DNA of 45,644 nucleotides from an uncultured Pelagibacteraceae bacterium (GTDB lineage: Bacteria > Pseudomonadota > Alphaproteobacteria > Pelagibacterales > AG-422-B15), in assembly GCA_902598405.1 (NCBI GenBank), contig CACKBQ010000010.1, positions 1 through 45,644 of the forward strand. Reading direction: 5' to 3'. Below are positions 33,638 through 42,505 of this stretch, piece after piece. Below the pieces are notes generated by a model. That model did no database searches. It was not told where the DNA came from and was given only the letters and a program-made list of their open reading frames with translations. Both the position numbers and the translations under genes were made by a program. Every line of letters begins with the position of its first letter. Within the stretch, counting starts at the first letter, position 1.

Positions 33638-35473
33638 TTAATTAATTTTAAATTTATCTATATGCTCTTTCACTATTATCTCATCCTCTTGAAGCAACAA
33701 AGATTTAAGTTTACCAATATTTTTTATAAAGTTAGGATCTATTTCTTCATCTTCTTTGGCCTCTAAAATATGCGCATTAGTTGTTGGAAGCAAAGTATTA
33801 GAATAAGCTAGCTTTTCATGAAGCTTTTCACCTCTTTTCAAACCGGTTATCTTTATTTCAATATCCCCATGATCACCACTTTCATCTTTTAATGAATATC
33901 CCGACAAAGATATCATTTTTTTAGCAAGATCAAGAATCTTAACTGGATCGCCCATATCTAGGATAAAAATTTTTCCAAAAGATTTAAAAGTTGAGGATAG
34001 TAAAATTAATCCTACAGCCTCTGGAATTGTCATAAAATATCTTGTTACATCTTTGTGGGTAAGTAAAATTGGCCCTCCATTTTTAATTTGATCAGAAAAA
34101 ATTCTAAAAACTGATCCCGAAGAACCGAGAACATTTCCAAATCTTACTACATGAGTTTCCATTTTTTTGGTTTTATCTCTAGATTTTAATTTAAGGTATA
34201 ATTCACCTATCCTCTTTGTCTTACCCATTATATTTTCAGGGTCGACTGCCTTATCAGTGGAAATTAAGCAAAATTTTGATACATTAAATTTATATGAAAT
34301 ATCAATTACATTGATTGTACCAAATATATTATTATAAACCCCATCAATAATATTTTCTTCAACTAGGTGAACATGTTTATAGGCAGCTGCATGAAGTACA
34401 TATTCAGGTTTGTATTTCAAAAATATCTTTTCTAGTCTTTGAATATTGTTAACACTTGTTAAGACAGGAATAATTTCCGTGGTATTTGTTTTATTATTTA
34501 ATTCATTAAAAATATTAAATAAATTTAGTTCGCTATGATCTAAAAGAATAATTTTTAAAGGACTATGTGAAACTATTTGCCTGCACAATTCTGAGCCAAT
34601 AGATCCGCCTGCACCGGTGACCATAACAATTTTATTTTTATAAATCACTGATACTTTATCTGAATGAAAATCAATCGTACGATTAAGAAAGTCAGAAATT
34701 TCAAGATTGTGAATTTCAGAAATATTTTTATTTCTACTAATTAAATCATCTAATGAAGGTATTGATCTTACTCTTAATTTATACTTTGATAGGTTATTTA
34801 TGATTTCTTGACGTCTTTCTTTTTTTATATTTGGCATTGTTAAAATTATCTCATCAATAACTCGCCTCTCGATCAATTTCAGAGTATCCTGGAAAGAATA
34901 GATTTTTACTCCATCAATTTTACGACTTTGTAAATCTATTTTGTCATCAATGAATCCTATGACTTGATATTTACTTGATCTTTTTAGAGAATTAAGTGTT
35001 TCTGCACCAGCTTGCCCTGCACCATATAATAGACATATTACTTCTTTAGAAATTTTTTTATCAATCCTTAGTAGATAAGAAATTAAAGCTCTATTAAGTG
35101 TTAAAGCTACAAAAAAAATAAAAGGCTGTATTAATGCTAATGACCTTGGGATAGGAGACAAATCAAATAATACAAAAATTATTCCAGTACAAACCGAGTA
35201 GAAAAAAATAGCAAAGAAAATTAATTGTAAATCCTTTTCACTACTAAATCTCAATACAATATTATAAACACCAAAATAAAATAAAATTACTATTGCCAAT
35301 GGCGGAAAAATAAAAAAAGCATTTTTGTAAAATTCAATATCTATATTAATAGTATCAATCCGTAGTGATATCGCTAAGTAGGTTGCTAATAAAGATATAA
35401 TTATGTCATTTATTAAAAGTATTATCTTTTTGTTTAATTTGCTTAATTTATTAACTATTCTACTTATCTTCAT
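33638..35473 (-). CDS. Membrane NDP-sugar 4,6-dehydratase, PglF/WbpM type
   Basis: Long form (611 residues) of the FlaA1/PglF family, which converts UDP-GlcNAc to UDP-4-keto-6-deoxy-GlcNAc. Four membrane helices (about 17-37, 53-73, 86-104, 114-134) lead to a CoA-binding-like Rossmann domain (YGAGQAG, 150-156) and the dehydratase domain with VTGAGGSIGSELCRQ (from about 285), HAAAYKHVHLVEEN and STDKAVDPENIMGKTKR. Met replaces the usual Tyr of YxxxK, as in other long members. It follows the PglC-like transferase by 5 nt, suggesting the first sugar is a 6-deoxy-HexNAc. Confidence 0.9.
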   Translation of the reverse strand: MKISRIVNKLSKLNKKIILLINDIIISLLATYLAISLRIDTINIDIEFYKNAFFIFPPLAIVILFYFGVYNIVLRFSSEKDLQLIFFAIFFYSVCTGIIFVLFDLSPIPRSLALIQPFIFFVALTLNRALISYLLRIDKKISKEVICLLYGAGQAGAETLNSLKRSSKYQVIGFIDDKIDLQSRKIDGVKIYSFQDTLKLIERRVIDEIILTMPNIKKERRQEIINNLSKYKLRVRSIPSLDDLISRNKNISEIHNLEISDFLNRTIDFHSDKVSVIYKNKIVMVTGAGGSIGSELCRQIVSHSPLKIILLDHSELNLFNIFNELNNKTNTTEIIPVLTSVNNIQRLEKIFLKYKPEYVLHAAAYKHVHLVEENIIDGVYNNIFGTINVIDISYKFNVSKFCLISTDKAVDPENIMGKTKRIGELYLKLKSRDKTKKMETHVVRFGNVLGSSGSVFRIFSDQIKNGGPILLTHKDVTRYFMTIPEAVGLILLSSTFKSFGKIFILDMGDPVKILDLAKKMISLSGYSLKDESGDHGDIEIKITGLKRGEKLHEKLAYSNTLLPTTNAHILEAKEDEEIDPNFIKNIGKLKSLLLQEDEIIVKEHIDKFKIN

Positions 35474-35478
35474 TTTTT

Positions 35479-36036
35479 TTAATGAGAAATATTTTTTCTC
35501 AACATTACATTAATAATGGTCAAGATTATAATTTTAAAATCTAAAAAAATAGATTTATTTATTAAGTAATATTGGTCTAATTTAACTTTTTCCTCTACTG
35601 ATATTTGATCTCTACCGTTAATCTGCGCCCAACCAGTTATTCCTGGCTTTAACTTGTCGATACCTTTTAAATTTCTTTTTTTTATTAATTCATCCTGATT
35701 AAAAAGGGCCGGTCTAGGTCCAATTATTTTCATATCACCTTTTATTACAGAAAAAAACTGTGGAAGTTCGTCAATACTAAATCTTCTTAAATATTTACCA
35801 CTTCTAGTAATGTAATCTTTTTCGTTTATTAAATCAGTTGCTACCTGAGGCGTATCTTTCTTCATAGTTTTAAATTTTGGCATATAAAATAATCGATTAT
35901 TTTGACCAACTCTTTTTGAAAAGTGAAATGGATTTTCTTTAATATCAATAAAAATTATGAGAGATATCATTAGTCCTACTGGAAAAATAAAAATTATTAA
36001 TATAATAGAAAATATAAATTCAACGACTCTACTCAC
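35479..36036 (-). CDS. Initiating phosphoglycosyl transferase, PglC type
   Basis: Monotopic phosphoglycosyl transferase that puts the first sugar phosphate onto undecaprenyl phosphate. The 185 residues are the minimal PglC-like form: one N-terminal re-entrant/membrane helix (about 5-30), KFKTM, the catalytic Asp-Glu pair in IDELPQ (Asp89, Glu90), IIGPRPAL, and KPGITGWAQINGRD. It overlaps the upstream GT2 gene by 8 bases. Confidence 0.9.
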   Translation of the reverse strand: MSRVVEFIFSIILIIFIFPVGLMISLIIFIDIKENPFHFSKRVGQNNRLFYMPKFKTMKKDTPQVATDLINEKDYITRSGKYLRRFSIDELPQFFSVIKGDMKIIGPRPALFNQDELIKKRNLKGIDKLKPGITGWAQINGRDQISVEEKVKLDQYYLINKSIFLDFKIIILTIINVMLRKNISH

Positions 36037-36793
36037 TAAAATACCTTTTTAATTTTTGACTGAATCGATTTATGACTTTATTCATAAAATAAAATATTGG
36101 TGAAATTTGTTTATCATAATTCTTCAAAATTTTAATAATTTGTAAGTTTTGGTGTAAAATGCCAAGTAAATTTTTATTTGAAGAACCTCCCAATTTCATC
36201 TTTACAGAAAAAAAATTTAAATAATCTAATTTAATTTTATATTTTAATATTATTCTTATTATGAATTCAAAATCCGCTGCATTACCGTAAGAACAGTCAT
36301 ACAAATCACATTTTTTGTAGACAATATCTCTTACGAAAAGTGTAGGGTGCGGTATAATATTGCCTTTTAATAGAGAGCTTGAGTCTATGAGTCCAGTTTC
36401 CCAAACTCTATTGATTTTATTATTTTTTACATAATACAAATTAGAATAAACACCCATAGTTTCAGTATTGCCTGAAAAATGGTCACAAACCTTAGATAGT
36501 ACTTTTTCATTTAGGTAGGTATCATCCGAGTTCAAAATTCCTATGATATCGCCAGAAGCCATTTTTATACCTTTGTTCATAGCATCATAAATTCCCGTAT
36601 CTTTCTCAGAGATTAAAATGTCTACTTTTTCTCTATACTTATTGATTACTTCAAGTGTATTATCATTCGAGTCCCCATCAATAATAATATATTCAATATT
36701 TTGATAATCTTGATTTAATACGCAGCGAATAGTCTCCTCAATAGTTTTCTCGGAATTATAACATACAGTAATGATTGATACTTTAAGTGACAT
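36029..36793 (-). CDS. Glycosyltransferase family 2
   Basis: GT-A fold inverting glycosyltransferase, 254 residues. Seen are SIITVCYNSEKTIEETI, IIIDGDSNDNTLEVI, the acceptor-loop SEKDTGIYDAMNKGIKMA, and the metal-binding NSDDTY. This is the WcaA-like branch. Sugar specificity is not readable. It overlaps both neighbours (11 bases with the polymerase, 8 with the initiating transferase), indicating coupled translation. Confidence 0.9.
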   Translation of the reverse strand: MSLKVSIITVCYNSEKTIEETIRCVLNQDYQNIEYIIIDGDSNDNTLEVINKYREKVDILISEKDTGIYDAMNKGIKMASGDIIGILNSDDTYLNEKVLSKVCDHFSGNTETMGVYSNLYYVKNNKINRVWETGLIDSSSLLKGNIIPHPTLFVRDIVYKKCDLYDCSYGNAADFEFIIRIILKYKIKLDYLNFFSVKMKLGGSSNKNLLGILHQNLQIIKILKNYDKQISPIFYFMNKVINRFSQKLKRYFSE

Positions 36794-38063
36794 TTTTCAT
36801 TTTATTTTGCTTATTCTTAAAACTATAAAAGTATAACATTGTTGATAAACTTATAATTGGAATCATCCACCTTGTTACAAATATAAATTCAGTGATGAGA
36901 TTTGAAATTATTAAAAAAAATAAAAAAATTAAAAATAATATTTTATAGCCATTAATTTTGTTAACAAAAATAATCTTACCAATAATTAACGTAACATTTA
37001 CTATTAATAAAAAAAGAAGACTAAATCCTCCAATTGCAATAAATATTGAATGTATTCCATCAAAAAATCTAAATTCACCGTTAAGGCCTTTTCCTAATAT
37101 AAAAAAGTATGGTTCAGAAATTCTTAGTGCATACAGAAGATTATTTATTCTTCCAAGGGCACTGTCATCATCAAAAGGGTTTTGGATAAAATAAATAATT
37201 CTTGTAACTAAGAGGTGATACTGATTTGCATAAACAAAATCAATTATTATGTAATATAGATAATTAATTTGATTGTTAAAAACAATATAAAGTAAGTATA
37301 AAAAAAGAACAAAGAAAATAAAATAAAATGTTTTCCACAAATTAATTTTTAGCAAAACATTTCTATAAAAATAATAACCAAACAATCCTAAATAAAATAG
37401 TACAAGAATTAATAATGGATTTTTACTACCAGTTAATAATATTGCAGAAATACAGATAAATTGAATAATAAATGAAGTAATATAATTATGATTAAATTTC
37501 TTCATCCAATATAATACGTAAATTATCAAATTTAATGATAAATAATTTCCATATAAATGCGCGTCTGATCTTAGTCTATCCTCATAGACCGTAAATGGAT
37601 AAGATATCCTTTTATTACCAACAATAACTTCAAAATAAATCATTGCCGAGTAAACAAATGAATAAAGTATTAGTAATAAAAAAAGTAAAAATAGTATTTT
37701 ATTTAATATTTCTCCCTTATCATTTTCACATACATAAATAGTTCCCATTATGACAATATATATTATGAGTAATTTATAGAGATATATTGAACTCCCTAAG
37801 AATTCATTTTTATAATCACTAAAAGAAATAAGAGTGCTTAATAGTGTAACAGCAATAGGCAATGCAATTAATATTAAATAATCTCTTTTTATTTGAATTT
37901 TACTTAATAAAAGGAAAGAAAAAAAAATTAAAATCAAATCTGCTGGGCGAACAAAACTAATTATTTTGAAATTGATTGGGAAGAGAATTATTACAAAAAA
38001 AAAATTTATTATAATAAGATTATTTACTGAGAATTTCATTTTTTGTTTATCTATATTTATCAA
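36783..38063 (-). CDS. Wzy-like polysaccharide polymerase
   Basis: A 426-residue protein with about 11-12 membrane helices and a larger loop near residues 285-335 (DDDSALGRINNLLYALR, ILGKGLNGEFRFFDGIHSIF). This loop resembles those of O-antigen polymerases. Sequence families here diverge widely, so the call is by topology and by its place between two glycosyltransferase genes. It could instead be an O-antigen ligase; see the separate Wzy_C protein at 29949-31214. Confidence 0.7.
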   Translation of the reverse strand: MINIDKQKMKFSVNNLIIINFFFVIILFPINFKIISFVRPADLILIFFSFLLLSKIQIKRDYLILIALPIAVTLLSTLISFSDYKNEFLGSSIYLYKLLIIYIVIMGTIYVCENDKGEILNKILFLLFLLLILYSFVYSAMIYFEVIVGNKRISYPFTVYEDRLRSDAHLYGNYLSLNLIIYVLYWMKKFNHNYITSFIIQFICISAILLTGSKNPLLILVLFYLGLFGYYFYRNVLLKINLWKTFYFIFFVLFLYLLYIVFNNQINYLYYIIIDFVYANQYHLLVTRIIYFIQNPFDDDSALGRINNLLYALRISEPYFFILGKGLNGEFRFFDGIHSIFIAIGGFSLLFLLIVNVTLIIGKIIFVNKINGYKILFLIFLFFLIISNLITEFIFVTRWMIPIISLSTMLYFYSFKNKQNKMKNVT

Positions 38064-38949
38064 AAAACCATTTTAGTTTTATCACAGTTGTAGCAATTCT
38101 TGGAAAATATAAGATTATTAAAAGTTTAATTTTGAATATAAAATCTATATTAAGAGTTAAAATCTCAAAAAAACCTGATTTTTTTAGAAGAGCGTCATGA
38201 TAAATTTCTGCTTTTTTAAAATCATTTTCATTAACTTTTAAAATATTTTTATGAACTTTTAATTGATTAATTTCATTTATAAGCCATTTAGATCTTTGCT
38301 TAACAACTTTTTCCTCAAAATTCATCACACCACCCCACTCGTTATCTAAATGCTGTCTATATATATATAATTCTTCGTTTATATATTTTATTTTCTTTGA
38401 ATGCTTCTTAATTAAAAATGTAAACCAAAAATCCTCTGCAAATAAGTTTTCAGGTATTGGAAATATTTTTTTTGCTATTTTTCTTTGAAATGACCATGAC
38501 CACCTTGGACTAGAAATCATATTTTCAACTAAATATTTATAATTTTTTTTGAGAATAAACGGGTTAAAAATATAAGTTACCAACTTATTCAGATTATTAT
38601 TGCTAATAATCGCATTATGGCAATGCGCATCATATTTTTTTAATTCTTTTACATGATTAAAAAAACTAACCATGAGTCTATCATCTGAGTCTATGCATTT
38701 GATTATTTTACCTTTACATTTTGAATAGCCATAATTTAAAGCTGAAATTCTTCCCTTTCTTTTATTTTTAAAAATTTTTACTTTAGTTCCTCTTATTTTA
38801 GAAAATATTTTTTTTTTTAGATATGTGGGGCTTAAATTATCTACAATTATTAATACTTCGAAGTTGCCATCGTATTTCAATAAAACCTTTATATGATCAA
38901 AAAGATAGATATCTAATTTTTTGGCTGGAACAATAAAACTTATCTCCAT
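38047..38949 (-). CDS. Glycosyltransferase family 2
   Basis: A 300-residue GT2 enzyme with ISFIVPAKKLDIYLFDHI at the start, VLIIVDNLSPTY, a GRISALNYGYSKCKGKII acceptor segment and the metal motif CIDSDDRLM. The C-terminal third has basic, hydrophobic helices that may touch the membrane. Donor and acceptor are unknown. It overlaps the polymerase gene by 17 bases and follows the transaldolase gene by 14 nt. Confidence 0.85.
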   Translation of the reverse strand: MEISFIVPAKKLDIYLFDHIKVLLKYDGNFEVLIIVDNLSPTYLKKKIFSKIRGTKVKIFKNKRKGRISALNYGYSKCKGKIIKCIDSDDRLMVSFFNHVKELKKYDAHCHNAIISNNNLNKLVTYIFNPFILKKNYKYLVENMISSPRWSWSFQRKIAKKIFPIPENLFAEDFWFTFLIKKHSKKIKYINEELYIYRQHLDNEWGGVMNFEEKVVKQRSKWLINEINQLKVHKNILKVNENDFKKAEIYHDALLKKSGFFEILTLNIDFIFKIKLLIILYFPRIATTVIKLKWFFDKYR

Positions 38950-38963
38950 AGTATTGTCCTAAA

Positions 38964-39677
38964 TTAAATTGAAAATCCGGATTTTAATGCATCCTCATAA
39001 AACATCTTCACAGTGTCAAGTGAATATTTTTCTAAATCATAATTAATGAGATTAAGCTTGTTTAATAGTGAAGTAGTAACAGTAATAGCATGACAACCAA
39101 TCTCGTTTGCTTGAATTATGTTTAATAATTCTCTTGGACTTGCCCAAATTATTTCAGAATTACTATTTGTTTTTAATATTTTGAGAGATTCAGAAATAGT
39201 TTGACTAGGGTCTATTCCTGTATCAGCAATTCTACCAGCAAAGATAGATACATAGCTTGGTACATCTGGATTGAGTGATTTAGATACTATTTCTACTTGA
39301 TTAACCGTCATGATCGCAGTCACATTAACCTTAATGCCTCGATTAGTGAGGCTATTGATTAAGTCATGCGATGATTGCCCGCTTGTATTTGTTATTGGTA
39401 TTTTTACATATACATTTTCTTGCCACTCAGATATTTTGATTGCCTGTCTTTCCATTTCATTAAAATCGTCAGCAAATACTTCAAACGAAATAGGTTTATT
39501 TTTTATTTTCATCAATATACCTCTTGCAAATTTTTCGTAATCAGAAATATTAGCTTGCCGCATAAGTGTCGGATTAGTTGTTAGGCCTTTTATTAAATCA
39601 CTTTCATAAAGACGAAACATTTCTTTTTCATCGGCTCCATCAGCAAAAATTTTAATATTGAAATTTAAACTTTTCAT
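38964..39677 (-). CDS. Small transaldolase / fructose-6-phosphate-aldolase-like
   Basis: A 237-residue class I aldolase of the TalC/short-transaldolase group. The barrel motifs are IKIFADGAD (Asp12), GLTTNPTLM (31-39), the Schiff-base strand VYVKIPIT (Lys92), and SYVSIFAGRIADTG (141-154). Transaldolases make sedoheptulose-7-phosphate from fructose-6-phosphate and erythrose-4-phosphate; the close relatives FSA cleave fructose-6-phosphate. Its location 1 nt after the GmhB-like gene suggests it feeds heptose synthesis; this is inference. It is not the general pentose-phosphate enzyme cluster, which has tkt at 7358. Confidence 0.82.
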   Translation of the reverse strand: MKSLNFNIKIFADGADEKEMFRLYESDLIKGLTTNPTLMRQANISDYEKFARGILMKIKNKPISFEVFADDFNEMERQAIKISEWQENVYVKIPITNTSGQSSHDLINSLTNRGIKVNVTAIMTVNQVEIVSKSLNPDVPSYVSIFAGRIADTGIDPSQTISESLKILKTNSNSEIIWASPRELLNIIQANEIGCHAITVTTSLLNKLNLINYDLEKYSLDTVKMFYEDALKSGFSI

Positions 39678-39678
39678 T

Positions 39679-40203
39679 TCATGACATTAATATAAATCTA
39701 ATTGCTTCATTAATACTTTTAGACTTAAATTGATATCCTTTCGGTTTTTTTTCTTTATATTTATGGTCAATTAATATTGATTTACATTTACTATTTTCCG
39801 CTGCATCAATATCTCTCCATCTATCGCCTATAACAAAAGACTTTTCAAGATTTAGATCATACTTTTCTTTTGCAGTTATTATTAAACCATCTTTTGGTTT
39901 TCTACACAAACAATTATCAATATCATCATGATAACAAACAAATACATCATCTAATAAATATCTTTTTGCTACTTTTGAATTAATAATATCAACAATATTC
40001 TTAGAAACTATTCCTCTCGCTACATCTGGTTGATTAGTAAAAAGAAATAAATAATAACCTTGTAGTTTTAGTTTTTTAAATAGACATATTTCATTTGTAG
40101 TAAATTCAATATTCTTATTATCATTTATTGCAAACGGCTTTCCAGACTTTACTTTTGCTTTTATAAGGACTCCATCTCGATCAAAAAAAATTGCTTTTTT
40201 CAT
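39679..40203 (-). CDS. gmhB: D-glycero-D-manno-heptose-1,7-bisphosphate 7-phosphatase, GmhB-like
   Basis: HAD-IIIA phosphatase that removes the 7-phosphate from heptose-1,7-bisphosphate. The 174 residues have FFDRDGVLI (Asp8, Asp10), FTNQPDVARG, a zinc loop with Cys90, His92, Cys98 and Cys100 (ending CRKPKDG), and GDRWRDIDAA. HisB-type histidinol phosphatases share this fold, but HisN is encoded at 25187-25996 and the neighbours are heptose genes. In a GDP-heptose pathway it would act on the alpha anomer. Confidence 0.87.
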   Translation of the reverse strand: MKKAIFFDRDGVLIKAKVKSGKPFAINDNKNIEFTTNEICLFKKLKLQGYYLFLFTNQPDVARGIVSKNIVDIINSKVAKRYLLDDVFVCYHDDIDNCLCRKPKDGLIITAKEKYDLNLEKSFVIGDRWRDIDAAENSKCKSILIDHKYKEKKPKGYQFKSKSINEAIRFILMS

Positions 40204-40221
40204 ATAGTTCAGAAAATAAAA

Positions 40222-40824
40222 CTATTTAATTTTTTCCGATTCCCACTTAGTTTCATTTGACTTTAATTTAGGGTGTGAGACTAGTAAATGCCACAGTACA
40301 GATTGAAAAGCTTCGGAATGAGGTGTAACTGCTTCACTATTCACATTTGGAATTATAATGCAGCGATTTGATTTTTCAGCAGCATAGCCATCGTTTCTTC
40401 CTACTATGGAAAATATTTTCGCATCTTTTTTCTGAGCAAAATCAATTGCATTAATGAGATTTGGACTAATGTTTTTTTTTAAATTTCCTCCCCCAACTGA
40501 AAAAATAAATATTGCATCATTTTTACCTAATTTACTCACCTTTAGCCATTCAATAAATATAGAATGCCAGCCTTCATCATTTGTTCTTGCAGTTAATTCT
40601 GAGACATTATCTGTAGCAGAGTATGACTCAATGCCAACAATTTTTCTAAAATCGTTAACCGCATGTGAGCAATTTCCAGCGCTACCACCTACTCCTAAAA
40701 AAAATAATCTTCCGCTATTTTTTTTAATTATTAATAGATCCTCAGCAAGTTTTTCGATCTGTTCAGGGTCTAACAGTTCAATTATTTTTTTTGCTTCATC
40801 AAGATGTTTCTTTGAAAATGACAT
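40222..40824 (-). CDS. Sedoheptulose-7-phosphate isomerase-like SIS protein (GmhA-like)
   Basis: SIS-domain protein of 200 residues. GmhA isomerises sedoheptulose-7-phosphate to D-glycero-D-manno-heptose-7-phosphate. Motifs include FFLGVGGSAGNCSHAVNDFR (41-60), a SYSATDNVSELTARTNDEG loop, IFIFSVGGGN, and NSEAVTPHSEAFQSVLWHLL near the C-terminus. It diverges from E. coli GmhA (GNGGSAADAQH), so the role depends partly on its neighbours HddC and GmhB. It starts 1 base inside the hddC stop. Confidence 0.82.
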   Translation of the reverse strand: MSFSKKHLDEAKKIIELLDPEQIEKLAEDLLIIKKNSGRLFFLGVGGSAGNCSHAVNDFRKIVGIESYSATDNVSELTARTNDEGWHSIFIEWLKVSKLGKNDAIFIFSVGGGNLKKNISPNLINAIDFAQKKDAKIFSIVGRNDGYAAEKSNRCIIIPNVNSEAVTPHSEAFQSVLWHLLVSHPKLKSNETKWESEKIK

Positions 40825-41528
40825 TATAAAAGCCTTTCTATGTATTTTTTCATGTCAGCTATTCCCTCTGGTTTACCAATCTCATAAAATCTCTCTTTAA
40901 CTATATACGGTATCATTTTATTTTCATTAATTAGTATTTTATAAACTTCTGATAAGTCAGAAATATTATTATTTAAGATAGGTATTATTTCCTCCTTTTT
41001 AAGTAAAGATAACCCATAATCAATAAAATTCATTTCTGAACTGTTTAAATTTTTGTCATATTTAAATATTTTATTTTCAGTATAGATCACATTACTTTTA
41101 TCATACATACTATTATTTTCGTATATTGTTAGGATATTGCTTTGTCTTTTATTCACAATAAAGAAGTCATAAACTTTTGAATAATTTATCGGTAAGTAAC
41201 TATCGCCATATTGAACAAAAAAATAATCTTCACATTTGTCTAATGCATTTTTTAAGGCTCCCCCAGTTCCCAATTGATTATCACCATCTAGTGAATAAGT
41301 AATATTCAAATCTAGATAATTAAAGTTTTTTAATATTGTAATTATTTGATCAGCTAAAAACCCCAAACATAAATGAACATTCTTAAATCCTTGATTTTTT
41401 AAATATCTTAATTGGTGAATAATAAATGGATCACCATTGATATCTATTAATGACTTAGGCTTATTTGAAGTTAGCGTTCCTAATCTGGTTGCTAAGCCCC
41501 CAGCAATAATTATAATTTGAAGTTTCAT
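40824..41528 (-). CDS. hddC: D-glycero-alpha-D-manno-heptose 1-phosphate guanylyltransferase (HddC-like)
   Basis: Nucleotidyltransferase of 234 residues that would couple heptose-1-phosphate to GTP to give GDP-heptose. The N-terminal signature is IIIAGGLATRLGTLTSNKPK (6-24), followed by LDGDNQLGTGGALKNAL and QYGDSYLPI. There is no C-terminal left-handed beta-helix. The choice of GTP over other nucleotides comes from the neighbouring hddA, not from the sequence alone. It overlaps hddA by 4 bases. Confidence 0.85.
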   Translation of the reverse strand: MKLQIIIIAGGLATRLGTLTSNKPKSLIDINGDPFIIHQLRYLKNQGFKNVHLCLGFLADQIITILKNFNYLDLNITYSLDGDNQLGTGGALKNALDKCEDYFFVQYGDSYLPINYSKVYDFFIVNKRQSNILTIYENNSMYDKSNVIYTENKIFKYDKNLNSSEMNFIDYGLSLLKKEEIIPILNNNISDLSEVYKILINENKMIPYIVKERFYEIGKPEGIADMKKYIERLL

Positions 41529-42505
41529 ATATTGATTTGCTTTGTACCTTCAAAGTCAAATCTGAATCTTAACTCGCTAAGTCCTAAACTGGATAATTTT
41601 TTTCTTAGAGTTCTTGCGTCATTTGCATAAAACAAGAGAAAACCGCCTCCTCCAGCGCCAACTACTTTACCCCCTATGGCACCATTCTTTAGGGCAATAT
41701 CATAATATTGATCAATTTTATCATTACTCATATTATTAGATCTTTTCTTTTTTTCTTGCCAATGTCTATTAAGTAAATCGCCAAATTTTTCTACATCTCC
41801 ATTCTCAAGAGCTAATCGTATATTTGAACACAATTCCTTTACAAAATGCATTTGCTCTAACATAAAACTATCTTCTTTACTTGTTTTTTTGTCTTGATCC
41901 TGAAGAATACTTGAGGCTTTTCTTGTATAGCCTGTAAAAAAAAGAAGTAGATTTTCTTCAAGATTAGTCAATGTTTCTGTCGAAATACTCAAATTTTTCA
42001 CTACTACATCTCCGTTTTTTTTTATTTCAAATTGTTTTATTCCTCCAAATGAGGATATGTATTGATCTTGTTTACCTATTGGTTCTTTTAAGATATCAAT
42101 CTCAATTTCACAAGCTGCCTCAGCTAAATCTCGTTTGCTTATATCAAGATACCTGTAAGAGTGAAGTCCCTTTATGAGAGCAGTTGTAAAACTTCCTGAT
42201 GAACCAAGACCAGTTCCTGAAGGTATGTCAGCTAATGTTGTAATTTCGATTTGATTATTTGAACTCTCATATTTTTTTAATACTTCTTTAAATATTGGAT
42301 GAGTGATATCCGATATTTTTCTCACTTTTTCGTTATCAGAATATTTAAGATATATTCCATTTTTAAATGGCTTAATTATGCTTACATATATATATTTATC
42401 TATTGCTGCAGATATGAATTCACCTCCAAATCGAGAATAATACGATTTAAGATCTGTCCCTCCTCCTCCAATAGAAATTCTTTGTGGACTACGAATTATA
42501 ATCAT
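41525..42505 (-). CDS. hddA: D-glycero-alpha-D-manno-heptose-7-phosphate kinase (HddA-like)
   Basis: GHMP kinase that phosphorylates heptose-7-phosphate at C1 to the alpha-1,7-bisphosphate. The 326 residues show RSPQRISIGGGGTDLKSYY at the start, the ATP-binding IPSGTGLGSSGSFTTALIKG (94-113), and the late IGGKVVGAGGGGFLLFY. The GGGTDL start is diagnostic for the HddA/fucokinase-like branch. It overlaps the oxidoreductase gene upstream by 17 bases. Confidence 0.9.
   Translation of the reverse strand: MIIIRSPQRISIGGGGTDLKSYYSRFGGEFISAAIDKYIYVSIIKPFKNGIYLKYSDNEKVRKISDITHPIFKEVLKKYESSNNQIEITTLADIPSGTGLGSSGSFTTALIKGLHSYRYLDISKRDLAEAACEIEIDILKEPIGKQDQYISSFGGIKQFEIKKNGDVVVKNLSISTETLTNLEENLLLFFTGYTRKASSILQDQDKKTSKEDSFMLEQMHFVKELCSNIRLALENGDVEKFGDLLNRHWQEKKKRSNNMSNDKIDQYYDIALKNGAIGGKVVGAGGGGFLLFYANDARTLRKKLSSLGLSELRFRFDFEGTKQINI

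Noticed and set aside
35500-38050. Long A/T runs and tandem AT-like stretches in the polysaccharide genes as phase-variable repeats
   Set aside because: Homopolymers of 6-9 are spread evenly through this AT-rich genome and frames are intact; nothing marks specific contingency loci.
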